NCBI GenBank assembly: GCA_934177545.1
Contig: CAKPPI010000012.1
Location: forward strand, 1-22,228
Source: an uncultured Bacilli bacterium
GTDB lineage: Bacteria > Bacillota_I > Bacilli_A > RF39 > UBA660
Direction: 5' to 3'
DNA length: 22,228 nucleotides
Below are positions 6,855-13,931 of this stretch, piece by piece. Under the pieces are notes generated by a model. It did not search any database and had not been told where the DNA came from. It worked only from the letters and a program-made list of their open reading frames with translations. The translations under genes were made by a program, and so were the position numbers. Position 1 is the first letter of the stretch; the number at the start of each line of letters is the position of its first letter.

Positions 6855-7750
6855 TAAAATTTTTAGTAGATCTTAATAGTGCATGTTCTGATTATGCTAT
6901 AGCAGGAACACTAAGTCTTCTTTATCAAATCTTTAAAATGGTTTGTGTAATAGTACCAATAATTCTAATTGTTTTTGCTAGTATTAATATGGGAAAACTA
7001 ATGATTAATCCTGATGATAAAAAAGGAATAGGTAGTATTGGTAAAAAGATAATGGCTGCTATCATTATCTTTATCGTTCCTAACTTCTTAGATATAGTAG
7101 TTCATTTTAATACTCTATCTGATACAACAGAAACTAATTTTAGTGTTCTTAGTTGTTTTACAAATTCAGAAAACTCATCAAAATCTATTGGACTTGCTGT
7201 TTATAAAGAAGGGGCAGGAACCGAAAAGGGAACAGGTCTTAGTGGTATGTTTGGTGATTTGTCAGGTCTTAAGAACTATACAAGCAATAGCGGTAATAGT
7301 AGTGGAGTAGCAGGAGAAGGTGCACAAAAATTAATAAATATAGCTGAAAAAGAAATTGGTAATAATGAAACAAATAAAGGCTATTTAAAATATATGAATT
7401 ATTATCCTGAAAATCCTAAAGAACCTTGGTGTGCAATTTTTGTATCGTGGTGTGCTGATCAAGCAGGCTTTATTCAATCGGGAATAATACCAAAATATGA
7501 ATCTTGTTACAAAGGAGTTGAGTGGTTCCAAAATAAAAATGCTTTTCATCGTGAAGGATCTGGTTATACTCCGCAGCCTGGTGATATTGTTTTCTTTGGA
7601 CCAGGTGGTGGCTCTCATACAGGAATTGTAGTAAGTGCTGATGCAAATTATATTCACACAATAGAAGGTAATACCAGTAATTCAGTGGCTAAAAGAGATC
7701 AACCTAGAGGAACTGGTTATGTATATGGATATGGAACACCAGCTTATTAA
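6851..7750 (+). CDS. membrane-anchored CHAP-domain peptidoglycan hydrolase with two-TM N-terminal domain
   Basis: The C-terminal part (about residues 155-299) is a CHAP cysteine hydrolase with PWCAIFVSWCADQAG (catalytic Cys194), PQPGDIVFFGPGG and SHTGIVVS (His256), then IHTIEGNTS. Such domains cut the peptide or amide bonds of peptidoglycan. The N-terminal part is homologous to the amidase at 4333-5403: a SACSD/DTCSD start, two membrane helices with VCVIVPIILI, a PDDKKGIGSIGKK loop, AAIIIFIVPNFLD and a linker with GLSGMFGDLSGLKNYT. Conserved cysteines flank the helices (near residues 12 and 110). Catalytic cysteine and linker are predicted outside. It starts at ATG 6851, overlapping the SDR stop. 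Confidence 0.87.
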   Translation: MIKFLVDLNSACSDYAIAGTLSLLYQIFKMVCVIVPIILIVFASINMGKLMINPDDKKGIGSIGKKIMAAIIIFIVPNFLDIVVHFNTLSDTTETNFSVLSCFTNSENSSKSIGLAVYKEGAGTEKGTGLSGMFGDLSGLKNYTSNSGNSSGVAGEGAQKLINIAEKEIGNNETNKGYLKYMNYYPENPKEPWCAIFVSWCADQAGFIQSGIIPKYESCYKGVEWFQNKNAFHREGSGYTPQPGDIVFFGPGGGSHTGIVVSADANYIHTIEGNTSNSVAKRDQPRGTGYVYGYGTPAY

Positions 7751-7768
7751 TAAGAAAGGAATAAAAAG

Positions 7769-8494
7769 ATGTTTGGACAAATTGAATTTAATGAAGAGGA
7801 AAAAATTAAGTTAAAGAAAACAATCTTGATTATTGGTGGATTAGTAGTTTTTGCTATACTTATTTCTTTATATACTTCAACATTTAAAAATGATGCTATT
7901 AAGACAATTAAAATTAATAAAAGTAAAGCTCTTATTTATACAACTAAAGAAAGAACAATAGATGGTAAAAAAAGTGAAGTACCATATATTAATATGAAGG
8001 GTAAAAATATAGCAAAAATAAATCAAAATATAGAAGAATTTGTAAATAAGTATTATAATAATCCAACTAGTATTATTTCTTATACTTATGATGTTAGTGA
8101 TAAGATATTATCAATAGTTGTAAAAGTAGCTTATTTTGATAAAGTGTATTATCCTGATTTTAGAACTTATAATATTAATCTTTCTGATTTGTCAGTTTTA
8201 TCTGATGATGATTTACTTACTAAATTTAATTTGACAGAAGAAGATGTTTCTAATAAAATAGAGGATAAATTTACTTATTTTTATAATGATGCCTTGAATA
8301 AAGATTATTACAGTGGTGAATGTGATTATAACTGTTTCTTATATTTTAGAGGAGATAAAGATTATTTAGATGATATTCATTACTATATAAAAAATAGTAA
8401 ATTATATGTTTATAAAGCATTTAATGTTTATAGTATTTATGATGAACAAAACTATTTTACAGAAGATGATTTTTTAATTGAAGTGAGTGATTAA
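7769..8494 (+). CDS. single-TM exported protein of unknown function, partner of the CHAP hydrolase
   Basis: A 241-residue protein with an N-terminal acidic/basic stretch, one membrane helix (about 19-40) and an external domain of about 200 residues. It is a diverged paralogue of the product of 5413-6120, sharing the order of segments YPDFRTYNINLS, TEEDVSNKIEDKF and GECDYNCFL, with two cysteines three residues apart. No catalytic motif is recognisable. Its place directly after the CHAP hydrolase mirrors that of the first paralogue after the amidase, so the pair appears to be a duplicated unit. An AAAGGA site precedes ATG 7769. Confidence 0.8.
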   Translation: MFGQIEFNEEEKIKLKKTILIIGGLVVFAILISLYTSTFKNDAIKTIKINKSKALIYTTKERTIDGKKSEVPYINMKGKNIAKINQNIEEFVNKYYNNPTSIISYTYDVSDKILSIVVKVAYFDKVYYPDFRTYNINLSDLSVLSDDDLLTKFNLTEEDVSNKIEDKFTYFYNDALNKDYYSGECDYNCFLYFRGDKDYLDDIHYYIKNSKLYVYKAFNVYSIYDEQNYFTEDDFLIEVSD

Positions 8495-8495
8495 T

Positions 8496-9704
8496 ATGAA
8501 TTTAGAATTAATAGAAGAAAAACTAAAAGATGAGTTTAAAAAAATAGAAAAACAAGAAGAGGCAAATAGTATAAAGATATTAAATGCTTTTAGAGAAGAA
8601 AAAGTAAGTGAAACTGATTTCAACTCTACTACCGGTTATGGTTATAATGATGTGGGAAGAGATAAATTAGAGCGAGTATTTAGTAGGGTACTTGGTAGTG
8701 AAGATGCTCTTGTTAGAAGTCAGTTTATCTCAGGAAGTCATGCATTAACTGTTACTTTGTTTGCTCTTTTAAGACCAGGTGATACCTTATTAAGTATTTC
8801 TTCTAAGCCATATGATACTTTAGATGAAGTGATTGGTATTAGAGAGAATAAGTCTAGTTTAAAGAGTTTTAATATTAATTATAAACAAATTGATTTAATA
8901 GATAATGATTTTGATTATGAAAAGATAAAAGATGTTATTACTAGTGAAAAAATAAAAGTTATTGAAATACAAAGATCTAAAGGATATTCTACTAGAGCTA
9001 GTTTAAATATTGAAAAGATTGGTAAAGTAATTAAATTTATAAAAGACATTGATAAAGATATAATAATAATGGTTGATAATTGTTATTGTGAACTAGTAGA
9101 AGATAAGACACCATGTGAAGTAGGAGCTGATATCATAGTTGGCTCTCTAATCAAGAATTTAGGTGGTGCTATTGCTCCTAATGGGGCTTATGTAGCAGGA
9201 AGTCATGACTTAATTGAATTAGTAGCAGAACGTCTTACTTTACCAGGAGAAGGAAGAGAAGTAGGTCCATCACTTGGTATTAATAGAAGTCTTTATCAGG
9301 GATTATTCATGGCTCCTTCTGTAGTAGCAGCATCTTTAAAAACAGCTGTTTTAACCGCTTATCTTGCAGAAGAGATGGGCTATAAAGTAGAACCTAGATA
9401 TAATTCTTTAAGAGCAGATATTGTACAAAGTATTATCTTTGAAAATAAAGATGACTTAATTAAATACTGTCAAGGAATTCAAAAGTATTCTCCAATAGAT
9501 TCTTTTTCTACTTGTTATCCTGCTCCTATGCCAGGATATGACGATGAAGTTATTATGGCAAGTGGAAGTTTTACTAACGGCTCATCTATCGAACTATCAT
9601 GTGATGGACCAGTAAGAGAACCATTTATCGCTTATCAACAAGGATCTATTAGTTATCAATATGGTAAGATAGCAGTTTATAATGCTTTTAAAGAGTTAAA
9701 GTGA
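8496..9704 (+). CDS. PLP-dependent methionine gamma-lyase family protein (YnbB, 'aluminium resistance')
   Basis: A 402-residue fold-type I PLP enzyme of the Met_gamma_lyase/YnbB family. Visible features are the N-terminal STTGYGYNDVGRDKLERVF, the PLP-stacking region QFISGSHALT, VDNCYCE with the PLP-ring aspartate, and GSLIKNLGGAIAP, where Lys220 should form the Schiff base. The C-terminal half has the typical CDGPVREP segment. The true substrate of the family is uncertain; the aluminium-resistance label is historical. ATG 8496 is preferred over the in-frame GTG 8487, which lies in the GAGTGA site. It is the last gene before the operon terminator. Confidence 0.92.
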   Translation: MNLELIEEKLKDEFKKIEKQEEANSIKILNAFREEKVSETDFNSTTGYGYNDVGRDKLERVFSRVLGSEDALVRSQFISGSHALTVTLFALLRPGDTLLSISSKPYDTLDEVIGIRENKSSLKSFNINYKQIDLIDNDFDYEKIKDVITSEKIKVIEIQRSKGYSTRASLNIEKIGKVIKFIKDIDKDIIIMVDNCYCELVEDKTPCEVGADIIVGSLIKNLGGAIAPNGAYVAGSHDLIELVAERLTLPGEGREVGPSLGINRSLYQGLFMAPSVVAASLKTAVLTAYLAEEMGYKVEPRYNSLRADIVQSIIFENKDDLIKYCQGIQKYSPIDSFSTCYPAPMPGYDDEVIMASGSFTNGSSIELSCDGPVREPFIAYQQGSISYQYGKIAVYNAFKELK

Positions 9705-9719
9705 TTTAATCACTTTTTT
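9698..9719 (+). terminator. terminator of the ireB-ynbB operon
   Basis: AAAGTGA (9698-9704) pairs with TCACTTT (9710-9716), loop TTTAA, then a T-run to 9719. The stem includes the stop codon of the preceding gene. Confidence 0.85.
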
Positions 9720-9741
9720 GTTCTACTAAGATTATCCCTTA

Positions 9742-9749
9742 CATAGAAT
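9742..9749 (+). promoter_or_regulatory. possible sporulation (sigma-E-like) or sigma-A -10 element before spoIIIAH
   Basis: CATAGAAT resembles the sigma-E -10 consensus CATACAAT and also contains TAGAAT. No convincing -35 of either type is seen upstream. The spoIIIA genes of Bacillus use sigma-E, so the similarity is worth noting but weak. Confidence 0.3.
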
Positions 9750-9774
9750 GTAGTAAATTAAGGGAGGATATTTA

Positions 9775-10275
9775 ATGATAAAGAAACAGAATTTGTGGTT
9801 TTTAACACTCTTTAGTTTAATACTAGTGCTTAGTGTCTACTATATTACAATGCCAAATGATTTGTTAGTCGCTAAAAATGCTGCTAATAAAAAAGAAACA
9901 GTTAAGAAAGATACTACTACAGTAAAAGAAAGTGATAATTTAACAGCACTTAGAGTTAGTAAAGAAGAAGAAAGAGAAGAAGAAAAAAGTGACTTAAAAA
10001 AGACTATGACTAAAGAAGATGCTACTACTGAAGAAAAGAATAATGCTTATGAACAGTTAAAATATTTAAATGAAGTAGAAGGACAAGAAGAAAAACTAGA
10101 AAAGAAAATAAAAGAAAAATATAATCTATCTTGTTTTATAAAAATAGATAACAGTGAAATAAAAGTAGTTGCTGTTTCTAAAAAACATGATACCACTCTT
10201 GCTAATAATATTATGCGTCTAGTACAAGAAGAGTTTAAACAAAAGAAAAATATAACTGTTAAATTTGAAAAATAG
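9775..10275 (+). CDS. spoIIIAH: SpoIIIAH-like stage III sporulation protein
   Basis: SpoIIIAH sits in the mother-cell membrane and pairs with forespore SpoIIQ to form the channel/zipper across the intermembrane space during engulfment. The 166-residue protein has the typical basic start MIKKQNLWFLTLFSL, one membrane helix (about 8-25), a charged linker rich in Glu/Lys/Thr (about 38-90) and a C-terminal YscJ/FliF-like domain (about 88-166) with CFIKIDNSEIKVVAV and NNIMRLVQEEF. In Bacillus it is the last gene of the spoIIIAA-AH operon; here it stands alone with its own terminator, next to gerE and gerM. GGGAGGA before ATG 9775 is a strong ribosome site. Confidence 0.88.
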   Translation: MIKKQNLWFLTLFSLILVLSVYYITMPNDLLVAKNAANKKETVKKDTTTVKESDNLTALRVSKEEEREEEKSDLKKTMTKEDATTEEKNNAYEQLKYLNEVEGQEEKLEKKIKEKYNLSCFIKIDNSEIKVVAVSKKHDTTLANNIMRLVQEEFKQKKNITVKFEK

Positions 10276-10278
10276 TCT

Positions 10279-10310
10279 AGGATTTTACCCACAACAAAAA
10301 TCCTTTTTTT
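10279..10310 (+). terminator. terminator after spoIIIAH
   Basis: AGGATTTT (10279-10286) pairs with AAAATCCT (10297-10304) and runs into TTTTTTT ending at 10310. Confidence 0.88.
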
Positions 10311-10319
10311 CATATGATA
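10294..10319 (+). promoter_or_regulatory. sigma-K-like promoter before gerE
   Basis: CATATGATA (10311-10319) fits the sigma-K -10 pattern CATANNNTA, and an AC pair (10294-10295) lies 15 bases upstream where sigma-K promoters carry AC. In Bacillus gerE is transcribed by sigma-K, which supports the reading. The DNA is AT-rich, so a chance match cannot be excluded. Confidence 0.5.
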
Positions 10320-10362
10320 CTATGAAATAGTGTAAATAACTTATGGGGAAAGGGGAGTTAAG

Positions 10363-10569
10363 ATGCATCAAAAGATACTAACTGCTAGAGAAAAGACTGT
10401 TTTTGAACTATTAATTACAGGTAAGACTACGAAAGAAATTGCTACAATCTTAAAAATAAGTGAAAAGACAGTTAGAAATCATATATCTAATGTAATGCAA
10501 AAACTTGGAGTAAAAGGAAGAAGTAGTGCAGTAGTAGAACTATTAAAATTAAAAGAAATACATTTGTAA
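10363..10569 (+). CDS. gerE: GerE, LuxR-type regulator of late mother-cell genes
   Basis: A 68-residue protein consisting almost only of a LuxR/GerE helix-turn-helix domain. The block TTKEIATILKISEKTVRNHI, with SNVMQKLGVKGRSSAVVELL after it, is nearly the same as in Bacillus GerE (74 residues). GerE adjusts sigma-K-dependent genes for spore coat and cortex late in sporulation, acting in the mother cell. The lack of any receiver domain separates it from response regulators. A GGGGAG site precedes ATG 10363, a sigma-K-like promoter lies upstream, and a terminator overlaps its stop codon. Confidence 0.95.
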   Translation: MHQKILTAREKTVFELLITGKTTKEIATILKISEKTVRNHISNVMQKLGVKGRSSAVVELLKLKEIHL

Positions 10570-10592
10570 AGTACTAGATAAAGTACTTTTTT
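10568..10592 (+). terminator. terminator after gerE
   Basis: AAAGTACT (10568-10575) pairs with AGTACTTT (10582-10589), six-base loop, then T-run to 10592. The stem begins at the gerE stop codon. Confidence 0.85.
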
Positions 10593-10617
10593 CATAATAT
10601 ATATTAGGTGAATTATT

Positions 10618-11565
10618 ATGTTACGGAAAAAAGCAATAAGAAAAGCCTTTATTACTACGATGAGTCTTTTTATTATTATGACTATTTATACTATTCCAAT
10701 AGAAGATAAGTTAAATAGTAAAGATGTATCTTTAGAAATAGAATATGTAACATCCCTTGGAAACCATTCTATTTATCTTCTTGATAAAAATAATTATCTA
10801 GTGAAGATGAAAGTACTTTTAGATAGTGATAATTTAAAAGATAATATTAAAACAATAATTTCTTATCTAACTGAATCTAACTCACTAAAGTATACTGATT
10901 CTTTGAAACCAGTAATACCAGTTAATACTAAACTTAAAAATATAACTATTAATGATAAACAAGTAACTCTTAACTTTTCTAAAGATATTTTAAAAGTGAG
11001 TAGTAAACTAGAAAAGAAAATGATAGAGTCTATTGTTTATAGTTTAACAGAGCTAGATGATATTGATGAAGTTATAATTGAAGTAGAAGATAAGACTTTA
11101 GATGAGTATCCTAACTGTAAAGAGAAAATTAATTATCCTTTAAAAAGAGATTTTGGAATAAATAAAAATTATCAATTTACTAAAACTAATAATATAAATA
11201 AAACAGTAGTATATTATTTAGAAGAAGTTAATGATAATTCTTACTATGTTCCAGTTACATCATATACAAATGATTCAAGAGATAAAATCGATATAATTAT
11301 TGAAGAGTTGACAGCTGGTTATATTTATGAACCAAATCTAATGAGTATAGTACGAGAAGACTTAACACTACTTGATAAAAGCGTAAATGATCAAGTAATG
11401 ATTCTAAACTTTAATGATGCTTTATTTGACTCTAGTGGAAAAATAAAAGAAGAAGTACTTTATACGATTGGTTATTCTGTATTTGACAATTATGATGTAA
11501 ATGTTATTTCTTATAGAGTAAATGATAAAGAAGTAGTTAATTTACAAAAGAAAAAAATGCCTTAG
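10618..11565 (+). CDS. gerM: GerM-like sporulation protein with two GerMN domains
   Basis: A 315-residue protein with an N-terminal membrane helix (about 9-27) and two tandem GerMN domains (about 45-155 and 195-305). Each has the typical KMKVLLDSDN...IKTIISYLTE / YVPVTSYTN...IDIIIEELTAG strands followed by VTLNFSKDI / MILNFNDALFD. GerM is needed for sporulation and germination, and in Bacillus it helps hold the SpoIIQ-SpoIIIA complex together. It follows gerE in Bacillus as well. Bacillus GerM is a lipoprotein; no lipobox cysteine is seen here, so this copy is probably held by its helix. AGGTGA precedes ATG 10618. Confidence 0.9.
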   Translation: MLRKKAIRKAFITTMSLFIIMTIYTIPIEDKLNSKDVSLEIEYVTSLGNHSIYLLDKNNYLVKMKVLLDSDNLKDNIKTIISYLTESNSLKYTDSLKPVIPVNTKLKNITINDKQVTLNFSKDILKVSSKLEKKMIESIVYSLTELDDIDEVIIEVEDKTLDEYPNCKEKINYPLKRDFGINKNYQFTKTNNINKTVVYYLEEVNDNSYYVPVTSYTNDSRDKIDIIIEELTAGYIYEPNLMSIVREDLTLLDKSVNDQVMILNFNDALFDSSGKIKEEVLYTIGYSVFDNYDVNVISYRVNDKEVVNLQKKKMP

Positions 11566-11571
11566 TAATTA

Positions 11572-11601
11572 TTGCTATTTTCTAAAAAGCTATGGTATAC
11601 T
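11572..11601 (+). promoter_or_regulatory. sigma-A promoter of the TasA/CalY-like gene
   Basis: TTGCTA (11572-11577), 18 bases, then TATACT (11596-11601), with TGG giving an extended -10. It lies 22 bases before the start codon. Confidence 0.75.
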
Positions 11602-11623
11602 TACAGTGTAAGGTGGTTAATAT

Positions 11624-12172
11624 ATGGAGAATTTGAGAAAAAATAATAAAGTATTAGTTATTATGTTGTTAGCATTTATTATTGTTATAATAGCCCTAGC
11701 TGTTTCTAACTTTATATTTAAGCAGAAAGGAAACAACGAAAATAAGATTACTTTAGGTAAGTTAGAGTTAACTTTAACAGAGGGAAATGCCATAGCACTT
11801 GCTGATACTTATCCAATGACTGATTCTGAAGGAACAAGTTTAGAAGGCTATACTTTTACATTAAAAAATACTGGTACAACAGTAGCTAATTATAGTATTT
11901 ATCTTGATAATGTGGCAGTTGATACAAGTGATACTAAACTAGACGATAAGTTTGTTAAATGTAGTTTAACTAAAAATCAAGTGGTTGGTAGCCCAAAAAC
12001 TTTAATAACATTAGGAAATAGTGGAAAAAGAGTATTAGATACAGGTACTATCGCTAAAAACACTACTATAACTTATAATTTAAAGGTATGGGTTACTGCT
12101 GATGTAGATGGTGATATATCAGGTCAAGTTTGGAAAGGAAAACTTAGAATAGAAGGAGAACAAGTTCATTAA
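11624..12172 (+). CDS. secreted TasA/CalY-like domain protein
   Basis: A 182-residue protein with a basic N-terminus, a hydrophobic segment (about 10-32) and a beta-rich domain (about 40-180). The order of segments, LGKLELTLTEGNAIAL, PMTDSEGTSLEGYTF, LKNTGTTVANYSIYLD and NTTITYNLKVWV, fits the camelysin/TasA group of exported proteins that can form matrix fibres. The assignment is by pattern only. Residues 40-180 are clearly paralogous to residues 44-181 of the protein encoded at 15232-17058. No SipW-type signal peptidase gene lies nearby. It has its own promoter, an AAGGTGG ribosome site and a terminator, so it is a single-gene unit. Confidence 0.72.
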   Translation: MENLRKNNKVLVIMLLAFIIVIIALAVSNFIFKQKGNNENKITLGKLELTLTEGNAIALADTYPMTDSEGTSLEGYTFTLKNTGTTVANYSIYLDNVAVDTSDTKLDDKFVKCSLTKNQVVGSPKTLITLGNSGKRVLDTGTIAKNTTITYNLKVWVTADVDGDISGQVWKGKLRIEGEQVH

Positions 12173-12185
12173 AACTTGTTTTTTT
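12159..12185 (+). terminator. terminator after the TasA/CalY-like gene
   Basis: AACAAGTT (12159-12166) pairs with AACTTGTT (12173-12180), loop CATTAA containing the stop codon, then a T-run to 12185. Confidence 0.85.
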
Positions 12186-12242
12186 AGACTAATAGCCTTT
12201 TTATTTAGAATAAAACTACATATCATATATTAGGTGATACGT

Positions 12243-12527
12243 ATGAATGAAATATCAATTAAAAATCTTGCTAGTCTAGATGGACTTAATCTAATCGATA
12301 TAAGAGCTAACTATTTATATGTAAGAGGATCTCTTCCTTTTGCAGTAAATATACCATATCAGTCATTAAAAAGTTATCCTAATAACTATCTAAAAAGAAA
12401 TGAAGAGTATTATTTATTCTGTGAAAGTGGGATAGAAAGTAAGAAACTATCTAACTATTTAAATGCTTTAGGATTTAACACCTACAGTATAAAAGAAGGA
12501 TATTTGGAAATCAAAAATAATAATTGA
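12243..12527 (+). CDS. small rhodanese-domain protein
   Basis: A 94-residue protein that is a single rhodanese domain. It has LNLIDIRANYLYVRGSLPFA with the typical aspartate-arginine turn, AVNIPYQSLKSYP, and the active-site loop LFCESGIESKKLS with Cys60, where sulfur is carried as a persulfide. The end AGFxTYSIKEGY-like (GFNTYSIKEGYLE) is also standard. It probably takes part in sulfur transfer in the cytoplasm; the acceptor is unknown. ATG 12243 follows AGGTGA; an in-frame GTG at 12234 lies in that site. Confidence 0.88.
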   Translation: MNEISIKNLASLDGLNLIDIRANYLYVRGSLPFAVNIPYQSLKSYPNNYLKRNEEYYLFCESGIESKKLSNYLNALGFNTYSIKEGYLEIKNNN

Positions 12528-12553
12528 CCAAAAATATGTTTGTAATATATAAT
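12524..12553 (+). promoter_or_regulatory. sigma-A promoter of rmuC
   Basis: TTGACC (12524-12529), 18 bases, TATAAT (12548-12553). The -35 overlaps the stop codon of the rhodanese gene. It is the closest match to consensus in the window. Confidence 0.8.
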
Positions 12554-12573
12554 CTATTTAGGGTGAAGAAAAA

Positions 12574-13641
12574 ATGGATTATATAATTATTGGTTTACTT
12601 ATCATAAACTTAATATTATTAGTTATAAGTTTAATGAAAAATATTAATGAAAGAGAAATAACTACTAGATTACAAACATTAGAGATTAATACTATGAAAG
12701 AATTACAAAGCTTTAAAGATGATTTAAATAAGAGTCTTCATAGTGATTTTGAACACTTAAATGAACAAGTAGAAAAAAGACTATTAGCAGTTAATGAACA
12801 GGTTAATTTAAGACTTGATCAAAACTTTGAAAAGACTAATAAGACTTTTACTAATGTTATAGAAAGACTTAGTAAGATAGATGAAGCTCAAAAGAAGATA
12901 GATGTTTTATCAAGTGATATAATTTCTCTTCAAAGTATTCTAACTGATAAGAAAACAAGAGGAATATATGGCGAGGTTCATCTAAAACATTTAATGAGTA
13001 ATATCTTTGGTGAGAAGAATGATACTATCTATCGTTTACAGTATCCACTACCAAATGGTACTATTGTTGATTGTATTTTATTTGCACCATCACCTTTAGG
13101 AACGATTGGTATTGATTCTAAATTTCCTCTAGAACATTACCAAAAGATGGTTGATAGAAAGTTATCAAAAGAAGAAAGATTAATCGCTGAAAAACAATTT
13201 AAATTAGATGTAAAAAAACATATAGATGCTATTGCAGATAAATATATAATTGATGGTGTTACTAGTAGACAAGCTATTATGTTTTTACCAGCAGAAGCAA
13301 TATTTGCAGAGATTAATGCTTATCATCAAGACTTAGTAGATTATGCTTATAGAAGAAGAGTGTTTATTACTAGTCCTACAACCTTAATATCTACCCTAAC
13401 CGTTATTCAAATGATTATTAAGAATATGGAAAAAGACAAATACACCTCTATTATTCATGAAGAGTTAAATAAATTAGGCTTAGAGTTTGCTAGATATAAG
13501 GAACGTTGGGATAAGTTATCTAAAAGTATTCAAACAGTTAATAAAGATGTTGAAAACGTATCTATTACTGCTGATAAAATATCAAAGAAATTTACCTCTA
13601 TCAATCAAGTAGATATAAAAGCTTTAAAGGAAGAAGTCTAA
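12574..13641 (+). CDS. rmuC: RmuC family DNA recombination protein
   Basis: RmuC proteins carry a nuclease-like core and were found as limiters of recombination at inverted repeats. The 355-residue protein has a membrane helix (about 3-22), a long coiled coil (about 25-125) and the RmuC core (about 125-320). Visible signatures are TDKKTRGIYGEVHLKHLM, IVDCILFAPSPLGTIGIDSK, KKHIDAIADKYIIDGVTS, AIMFLPAEAIFAEI and RRRVFITSPTTLISTL. A consensus promoter precedes it and a terminator overlaps its end, so it seems to be a single-gene unit. Confidence 0.94.
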   Translation: MDYIIIGLLIINLILLVISLMKNINEREITTRLQTLEINTMKELQSFKDDLNKSLHSDFEHLNEQVEKRLLAVNEQVNLRLDQNFEKTNKTFTNVIERLSKIDEAQKKIDVLSSDIISLQSILTDKKTRGIYGEVHLKHLMSNIFGEKNDTIYRLQYPLPNGTIVDCILFAPSPLGTIGIDSKFPLEHYQKMVDRKLSKEERLIAEKQFKLDVKKHIDAIADKYIIDGVTSRQAIMFLPAEAIFAEINAYHQDLVDYAYRRRVFITSPTTLISTLTVIQMIIKNMEKDKYTSIIHEELNKLGLEFARYKERWDKLSKSIQTVNKDVENVSITADKISKKFTSINQVDIKALKEEV

Positions 13642-13655
13642 TTATGGACTTTTTT
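13634..13655 (+). terminator. terminator after rmuC
   Basis: AAGTCT (13634-13639) pairs with GGACTT (13646-13651, one G-T wobble) and enters a T-run to 13655. The stem begins in the last codons of rmuC. Confidence 0.75.
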
Positions 13656-13657
13656 CT

Positions 13658-13687
13658 TTGTATAAATCCTTTAATAATTTGTATACT
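13658..13687 (+). promoter_or_regulatory. promoter before the small two-TM gene
   Basis: TTGTAT (13658-13663), 18 bases, TATACT (13682-13687), 37 bases before the start codon. Confidence 0.5.
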
Positions 13688-13724
13688 AAAAATAGATTGG
13701 AATAAAGTATATTAGGTGAATAAT

Positions 13725-13931
13725 TTGACTAGAATAATAATATATCTATTAGGATTTATGTTTACGACACTAGGTTTCTTCTACTTTATCTGTTATACCA
13801 ATCTATTTACTTTTGGTTATTCATTTAGTGAGTATTTAAACTTTATGTTTACCCATTATAAGACTTATAGTCTATTACTAGGAATAATCCTACTTGTTAT
13901 TTCTATCTATGGAAGGAGAGAGAAAAAATGA
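13725..13931 (+). CDS. small two-TM protein of unknown function
   Basis: A 68-residue protein with two membrane helices (about 4-24 and 42-58) joined by an aromatic-rich loop (TNLFTFGYSFSEYLNF). It ends in a basic cytoplasmic tail, YGRREKK. No family is recognised. The probable start is TTG 13725, placed 7 bases after the AGGTGA site; the in-frame GTG 13716 is inside that site. It overlaps the next gene by ATGA at 13928, so the two are translationally coupled. Confidence 0.7.
   Translation: MTRIIIYLLGFMFTTLGFFYFICYTNLFTFGYSFSEYLNFMFTHYKTYSLLLGIILLVISIYGRREKK

Noticed and set aside
7385..7661. Two minus-strand ORFs inside the CHAP gene
   Set aside because: They are opposite-strand shadows of a well-defined catalytic domain.
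10593..10601. Sigma-K promoter (CATAATATA) before gerM
   Set aside because: The -10 pattern fits, but no AC lies at the right distance and the segment is so AT-rich that the match is likely by chance.
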